Source of the DNA: Desulfobacteraceae bacterium UBA5852 | GTDB taxonomy: Bacteria; Desulfobacterota; Desulfobacteria; Desulfobacterales; UBA5852 | DNA length: 9,035 nt | Direction of reading: 5' to 3' | Assembly (NCBI GenBank): GCA_002432195.1 | Contig: DJGG01000222.1 | Location: 5,549-14,583 of the forward strand | Shown: positions 5,324 through 9,035 of the stretch, in pieces | How positions within the stretch are numbered: the stretch's first letter is position 1 | How the letters are laid out: each line of letters begins with the position of its first letter | The notes under the pieces: generated by a model | What the model saw: only the letters and a program-made list of their open reading frames with translations | Told to the model about the DNA's origin: nothing | The model's database searches: none | Made by a program: the position numbers and the translations under genes

Positions 5324-6271
5324 ATGGACATGCCAGAGGGAAGGGTTGGCGGTCCGGGCCGCACCGCTCAGACCGATCGGACGGATTTGAACAAGGAACG
5401 CCTGCGGCCGAGCGGCGGATACCGGAAGCTGCGCAGTTTCCAAACGGCTGCGATCATTTACGAAGGCACGGTGGCGTTCTGCCGCCGCTTTGTCGACCCA
5501 CGCTCCCGCACCCACGACCAGATGGTCCAGGCCGCCCGCAGCGGCAAGCAGAACATCGCCGAAGGCAGTCGCGCGGGAGCCACCAGCAGCCGGTCGGAAG
5601 TGCACCTGACCAACGTGGCCCGCGCCAGCCTGGACGAACTGCTCCTGGACTACGAGGACTTCCTGCGCCAGAGGAAACTCCCCCAGTGGGCGAAGGATTG
5701 CCCCGAGGCCCGGGCGGTGCGGGAACTGGGACGGAGGAGGCCTGATCCGACCGATCGGACGGATCGGACCGATCCCTCCGAGCTTCGGCGGCCCTATGCC
5801 AATTGGCTGGAGCACCAGGACCCGGGGGTCGTGGCCAACACGCTGATCTGCCTGATCCACCAGGCGAGCTACCTCCTGGACCGGCAGGTCGCGGCCCTGG
5901 AGCGCGCCATCGTCCACGGGGGCGGCTACCGCGAACAGCTCACGGCGGCCCGGCTGGCGGAGCGGCAGCGAAAGGCATCAACACCCGCCGATCGGACCGA
6001 TCCGTCCGGTGGGACGGATCGGTCCGATCAGGCTTTGCCCCCCACCTGCCCCCAGTGCCGCGAACCCATGATCCAGAGAACCGTGCGCCAGGGCAAGAAC
6101 ACCGGCTCCCGGTTCTGGGGTTGCAGCGGCTATCCCGGCTGCAAAGGCACGCGGCCTTGGAAAGGCGCTGAGGCGCCCAAGCGGATCGATCCGACGGAGC
6201 GCACCGATCCGACCGATCGGTCCGATCGGAACCAAGCGCCCCTCAGGAGCCGGCGCCATGCCTCGGATTGA
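5324..6271 (+). CDS. Four-helix-bundle (23S rRNA intervening-sequence type) protein with suffix region and C4 zinc finger
   Basis: The core, about 5424-5700, has the family's hallmark DQMVQAARSGKQNIAEGSRA and NVARASLDELLLDYEDFLRQ. Relatives are encoded in intervening sequences of 23S rRNA, and the diversity-generating-retroelement protein Avd shares the fold. Biochemical function of this branch is unknown. The 'suffix' helices follow (about 5790-5970: NTLICLIHQASYLLDRQVAALE, broken here as NTLICLIHQ and ASYLLDRQ). A topoisomerase-like zinc finger has Cys at 6047, 6056, 6122 and 6140 (C-x2-C-x21-C-x5-C) with FWGCSGYPGC, suggesting nucleic-acid contact. Product 315 residues. Four clusters of acidic/basic Asp-Arg-Thr/Ser/Pro-Thr tripeptides, coded by a self-complementary 9-nt DNA repeat, fill the leader, the insertion between core and suffix, the linker to the finger, and the C-terminal tail. 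ATG 5324 is preferred over 5303 because GGAGG at 5314-5318 is 5 bases upstream. Its end overlaps the next gene by 14 bases, implying coupled translation. Confidence 0.9.
   Translation: MDMPEGRVGGPGRTAQTDRTDLNKERLRPSGGYRKLRSFQTAAIIYEGTVAFCRRFVDPRSRTHDQMVQAARSGKQNIAEGSRAGATSSRSEVHLTNVARASLDELLLDYEDFLRQRKLPQWAKDCPEARAVRELGRRRPDPTDRTDRTDPSELRRPYANWLEHQDPGVVANTLICLIHQASYLLDRQVAALERAIVHGGGYREQLTAARLAERQRKASTPADRTDPSGGTDRSDQALPPTCPQCREPMIQRTVRQGKNTGSRFWGCSGYPGCKGTRPWKGAEAPKRIDPTERTDPTDRSDRNQAPLRSRRHASD
5371..5386 (+). repeat. GATCGG-type repeat cluster 1 (leader)
   Basis: GACCGATCGGACGGAT, containing the palindrome CCGATCGG, codes for T-D-R-T-D in the N-terminal leader, before the four-helix core. 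Shortest of four clusters in this gene. Confidence 0.7.
5744..5775 (+). repeat. GATCGG-type repeat cluster 2 (between core and suffix)
   Basis: Tandem 9-nt units of the GATCGGACC type, coding D-P-T-D-R-T-D-R-T-D-P. Bases 5744-5765 form a palindrome centred on CCGATCGG with one mismatched pair. It lies exactly between the conserved four-helix core and the suffix helices. Confidence 0.8.
5990..6029 (+). repeat. GATCGG-type repeat cluster 3, perfect 18-bp hairpin
   Basis: GATCGGACCGATCCGTCC (5990-6007) and its exact reverse complement (6012-6029) flank a four-base GGTG loop. It codes D-R-T-D-P-S on one arm and G-T-D-R-S-D on the other, in the linker between suffix helices and zinc finger. It is the strongest hairpin in the window, both as DNA cruciform and as RNA. 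Confidence 0.85.
6184..6230 (+). repeat. GATCGG-type repeat cluster 4 (C-terminal tail)
   Basis: Several degenerate 9-nt units code D-P-T-E-R-T-D-P-T-D-R-S-D-R after the zinc finger. Bases 6204-6229 are a 26-bp palindrome centred on CCGATCGG with one mismatched pair. The cluster ends 14 bases before the AGGAG (6245-6249) of the downstream gene, so the hairpin could influence coupled translation. Confidence 0.8.
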
Positions 6272-9035
6272 CACCCCCAAGCGCTCCCTCGCACTGGTGT
6301 TGGCTCTGGCGGCCGCCTTGGTTGCAGCTCCCCGGCCCGCCCGCGCTGAAGCCGGCTCCCTGCACTTCCTCGCCCGCCCCGACGGAACCCTGGTGGGGCC
6401 TCTGGAAGAGGCGGACCCGGACGGGCTCCTTTGCCCGGGCTGCGGCCCGCTGCCGGAAATGACCCTGGATGAGGCCACCCTGCCGGTGGTCTTCGATTCC
6501 CGGGAGGGGCCCCGGGTTGCGGCCGCCTTCGGCGGTCTGCAGGACGGGCGGCATACGGCCCGTGAATTCCTTCCCGGGCCCGAGAACGACCAGACCCAGG
6601 CGCAGGACCGGCTCTTCGTGGTGGACACCCTGCCACCGGTGCTGGAGCTGCTGAGACCGCAAGGCGGGGTGCTGTCACCGGGTGAGGCCGTTTTCTGGGT
6701 CCGGATCCAGGACGCGGGTTCCGGGCTGCCCCCCACGGCCGAGACTCTCCAAGTGGAGGCCACGCTCAACGGGGAGGAGCTGCTCTGGAAGCTAGGAAGT
6801 CAGGCGGGGGAGCGCCTTCTGATCCTCTATGGCGGCCATGTCCGTTTGCCCGAGGACGCCCCGGCGGCCCTGCAGGTGACGGTGTGGGACCGGGCGGGCA
6901 ATGCGGCCCGCTTGAACCGCGAGCTGTGGTTCGAGCACCCGTCGGAAGTCGTCCAGACCGGGCAGCTGGTCTGCCCGGGGGAAGACGAATCCCGGAGCTT
7001 CCCCGTGGCCACCACCGGGGAGGTGCCCTTTGGGTTCCGCACCCTCCTGCACCCCCTGACGATCGCGCCGGAAACCCGGGAGGCGGCTCTGGAATTCGAT
7101 CTGCCGCTGGTTCACGGGCGGGTGCTGGCTCCCGAGATAGCGGAGGCTATCGATCTCTCCGCCGGTGGTGCAGCGGTTGGCATCCAGCGGCAGATCACCG
7201 CCGAGGGGCGCCGATTGCGGTTCCGCATCCAGCAGACGGCCTCCGTGCCCCCCAACGCGAGCCTGGTGCCCCTGACGCTACGCCTCCCCCGCGCCATCCG
7301 TTTCGCCCACACCCACGGCTGCATCGGTGGCTATCCCGCAGTGCTGGAGTCCCGGATGGAGGCCGTGGGGTGGGAGACGTTGCACCTGCCCCTGATCCTG
7401 TCCTGGCAGTGGACCACGGGCATCCGTCTCTCCCAGGAGGGGACGCGGCTGGTGTGCCGGGTGGAGGCCCGCACCGAAGGAGTGGTGGACCCCCTGACCT
7501 CCTGGTTCGCCGTGGACGGCCGCCCGGTCTGGTTTGAGCCGGAGGCCCCCGGTCTTTTGGGCGCCGGGCAGGCGGTGGCCGAAGGCCCGGTGAATTTTCA
7601 GGTGCAGCTGGGCAGCGCCTCGGGGGCCTGGGGGGCGGACGACCCGGGGGCCGACACCGATGCCACGGGCACCCTGCGGCAGTATGCCGGCGAGTGGATG
7701 GTGCGGTTGGGGGCGCCGGTCATCCGGTCCTTCCGCTTCGAGGACGAATTGGGGGTCTTCCTGGCCGAGATCGAGGACGAGGGGACCGCCCTCCCAGATC
7801 TCGTGGTGCAGATCCACGCCGGGGAGCGGACCCTGGCGTGCCGCTGGGAGGAGACGACCGGGCGGTTCTTCTCCCCACTGCTGGAGCCGCCGAGCGGCGT
7901 CCAGCCGGCCGTTCTCACGGTGACGGACCGGGCCGACCAGCGCGCGACGCAGACCGCCTTCTGGGGGACACCGCCGGAGGGCACGCCGGTGACCCCGACG
8001 GTCACGGCCTATCACAGCACCTCCCGTGCGCTCCCCGTCCATCGACTCGACCCCGAGGTGGTGGAGGTGGCCGAGGGGATCGGCGAGGACGGCCTCAGCC
8101 GCGTCCAGGTCTGCGCCCGGGAAGCGCTGCCGCCGGCCATGCCCACTCCCGAGGAGATCCGCAGCTGCGAACGCTGGGTGGCCCAGGGTGGCTGCCTGCG
8201 CCTGGGGTGCGCCGCCGACATGTGCCGCCAGCCCTTGGGGCCCACCCAGTATGCCCGCCGCTGCCGGTGGGTGTTGCGGGACGTGACCCCGCCGGCCATC
8301 GAGGAGGTGGCGTGCCGGCCGGACGGCACCATCACGGCCCGCATCCACGACCACGGCGCGCCCCTGGCGGAACTCGAGGTCACTGACGATACGGCCGGGA
8401 GGGGCCACTTCGACCCCGGGACGGGCCGGTTTCAGACCCGCGCCGATCTCACCCGGGGGGAGCGGATCCGGGTGAGTATCAACGCCCGGGACAAGGCCGG
8501 CAACGCGTCCAGCGCCTATGTCCATCTCACCGTCCCCTTGCAGCCGCCCGACGTGCGCCTCGAGGTTTGCGAGCTGGAGGGGGAGGGCCAGAGCATCGCC
8601 TACCGGGGAATGTCCTTCAGCGTGCTCCTGACGGCCACGGCCCGGGACGACTCGGGTCTCGACCGCCAGGGCACACGCCCCGGGGTGGACGGTTGTCCGG
8701 TGCCGGTGCTGGCGGTGCTGGATTCCTCCGTCAGCGACGAGGAGCACTTCGTTTTTGGGGCTGCGGGCCTGGAGGACGGTCCCCACCGGGCCGACATCAC
8801 CGTGGCCGACCCCCTGGGACTCACCGCCCGGGCCGAGGCCGGGTTTGAAATTCGGAACACTCCCCGGATTCTGGATTTCCGGTTTCTCGATCCCCGCGAG
8901 CCCTTTTCGCCCGCGGCGCTTTTCAGCGCCCGGATCATGGATGCCGGCGGCGACCTGGACGCCGCCGGCATAAGCCTCCGCGTGGACGGTCGGGCTCTGC
9001 CGGCCGACCAGCTCTACTACCACCCCGCAAGCCAC
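6258..9035 (+). CDS. Large secreted protein of repeated Ig-like modules, truncated at the right window edge
   Basis: Open without a stop from the ATG at 6258 to the last base (926 codons so far). AGGAG at 6245-6249 lies 8 bases upstream. A clear signal peptide opens it: Lys/Arg-bearing start, Ala/Leu core, likely cut after ARA at residue 30, so the protein is exported. No enzyme family is recognised. The rest looks like beta-sandwich modules, judged by recurring 'PPVLELLRP', 'IRSFRFED', 'IEEVACRPDG', 'ILDFRFLD' openings and D-x-A-G-N closings (residues 211 and 745; a D-R-A-D variant at 557). Approximate modules are residues 122-225, 488-570, 681-760, 764-862 and 871 onward, with a less regular region at 225-485. 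A Cys-rich stretch lies at residues 619-669 (six Cys). An early C-P-G-C pair is near residue 57. A cell-surface or extracellular structural/adhesive role is plausible. It overlaps the four-helix-bundle gene by 14 bases. The opposite-strand long frame here is a compositional shadow. Confidence 0.85.
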   Translation, partial: MPRIDTPKRSLALVLALAAALVAAPRPARAEAGSLHFLARPDGTLVGPLEEADPDGLLCPGCGPLPEMTLDEATLPVVFDSREGPRVAAAFGGLQDGRHTAREFLPGPENDQTQAQDRLFVVDTLPPVLELLRPQGGVLSPGEAVFWVRIQDAGSGLPPTAETLQVEATLNGEELLWKLGSQAGERLLILYGGHVRLPEDAPAALQVTVWDRAGNAARLNRELWFEHPSEVVQTGQLVCPGEDESRSFPVATTGEVPFGFRTLLHPLTIAPETREAALEFDLPLVHGRVLAPEIAEAIDLSAGGAAVGIQRQITAEGRRLRFRIQQTASVPPNASLVPLTLRLPRAIRFAHTHGCIGGYPAVLESRMEAVGWETLHLPLILSWQWTTGIRLSQEGTRLVCRVEARTEGVVDPLTSWFAVDGRPVWFEPEAPGLLGAGQAVAEGPVNFQVQLGSASGAWGADDPGADTDATGTLRQYAGEWMVRLGAPVIRSFRFEDELGVFLAEIEDEGTALPDLVVQIHAGERTLACRWEETTGRFFSPLLEPPSGVQPAVLTVTDRADQRATQTAFWGTPPEGTPVTPTVTAYHSTSRALPVHRLDPEVVEVAEGIGEDGLSRVQVCAREALPPAMPTPEEIRSCERWVAQGGCLRLGCAADMCRQPLGPTQYARRCRWVLRDVTPPAIEEVACRPDGTITARIHDHGAPLAELEVTDDTAGRGHFDPGTGRFQTRADLTRGERIRVSINARDKAGNASSAYVHLTVPLQPPDVRLEVCELEGEGQSIAYRGMSFSVLLTATARDDSGLDRQGTRPGVDGCPVPVLAVLDSSVSDEEHFVFGAAGLEDGPHRADITVADPLGLTARAEAGFEIRNTPRILDFRFLDPREPFSPAALFSARIMDAGGDLDAAGISLRVDGRALPADQLYYHPASH

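Noticed and set aside
5371..6230. CRISPR array interpretation of the GATCGG repeats
   Set aside because: Units are about 9 nt, tandem and degenerate, inside a coding frame, with no regular unique spacers and no cas genes.
7278..9035. Long minus-strand open frame at the right end
   Set aside because: Composition is Gly/Pro/His/Arg-rich with no family signature. The + strand frame has a signal peptide, a good ribosome site and repeated modules.

Overview
The window is a gene-dense, very GC-rich stretch of bacterial chromosome with every supported gene on the + strand. A UbiG-type methyltransferase (ubiquinone pathway) and a FixI/CcoI-like copper ATPase suggest a respiring, high-GC proteobacterium. 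The UbiG sequence reads most like gammaproteobacterial versions. This placement is inference from remembered family sequences, not a search.

Left part (2-2724): the 3' nine-tenths of a Cu+-type P1B ATPase gene, cut by the window edge within its N-terminal metal-binding domain. It is followed 23 bases later by a UbiG-like O-methyltransferase that appears to lack about 24 internal residues of its SAM-binding fold. The two genes look co-transcribed.

Middle part (2721-4936): a good sigma70-like promoter overlaps the ubiG stop and drives ino1 (myo-inositol-phosphate synthase). A xylose-isomerase-like TIM-barrel enzyme follows. Together they suggest a small cyclitol or sugar-phosphate module. A structured 42-nt repeat occurs twice in opposite orientations, once on each side of the TIM-barrel gene, with 34 of 42 positions identical. 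The upstream copy also carries two perfect DnaA-box sequences (TTATCCACA) as a 12-bp inverted repeat.

Intergenic part (4888-5323): 436 bases without a convincing gene but rich in dyad symmetry: one repeat copy, a long bulged hairpin, an exact 18-bp palindrome and a hairpin abutting the next ribosome binding site.

Right part (5324-9035): a four-helix-bundle (23S rRNA intervening-sequence type) protein with the 'suffix' region and a C-terminal topoisomerase-like C4 zinc finger. Its gene contains four clusters of a self-complementary 9-nt repeat (GATCGGACC and variants). All are read in the same frame as Asp-Arg-Thr/Ser-type tripeptides, and all sit at the N-terminal leader, domain linkers or C-terminal tail. 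It overlaps by 14 bases a very long gene for a secreted protein of repeated Ig-like modules, which runs off the right edge. The repeat-bearing four-helix gene and the inverted structured repeats are the parts most worth a second look.
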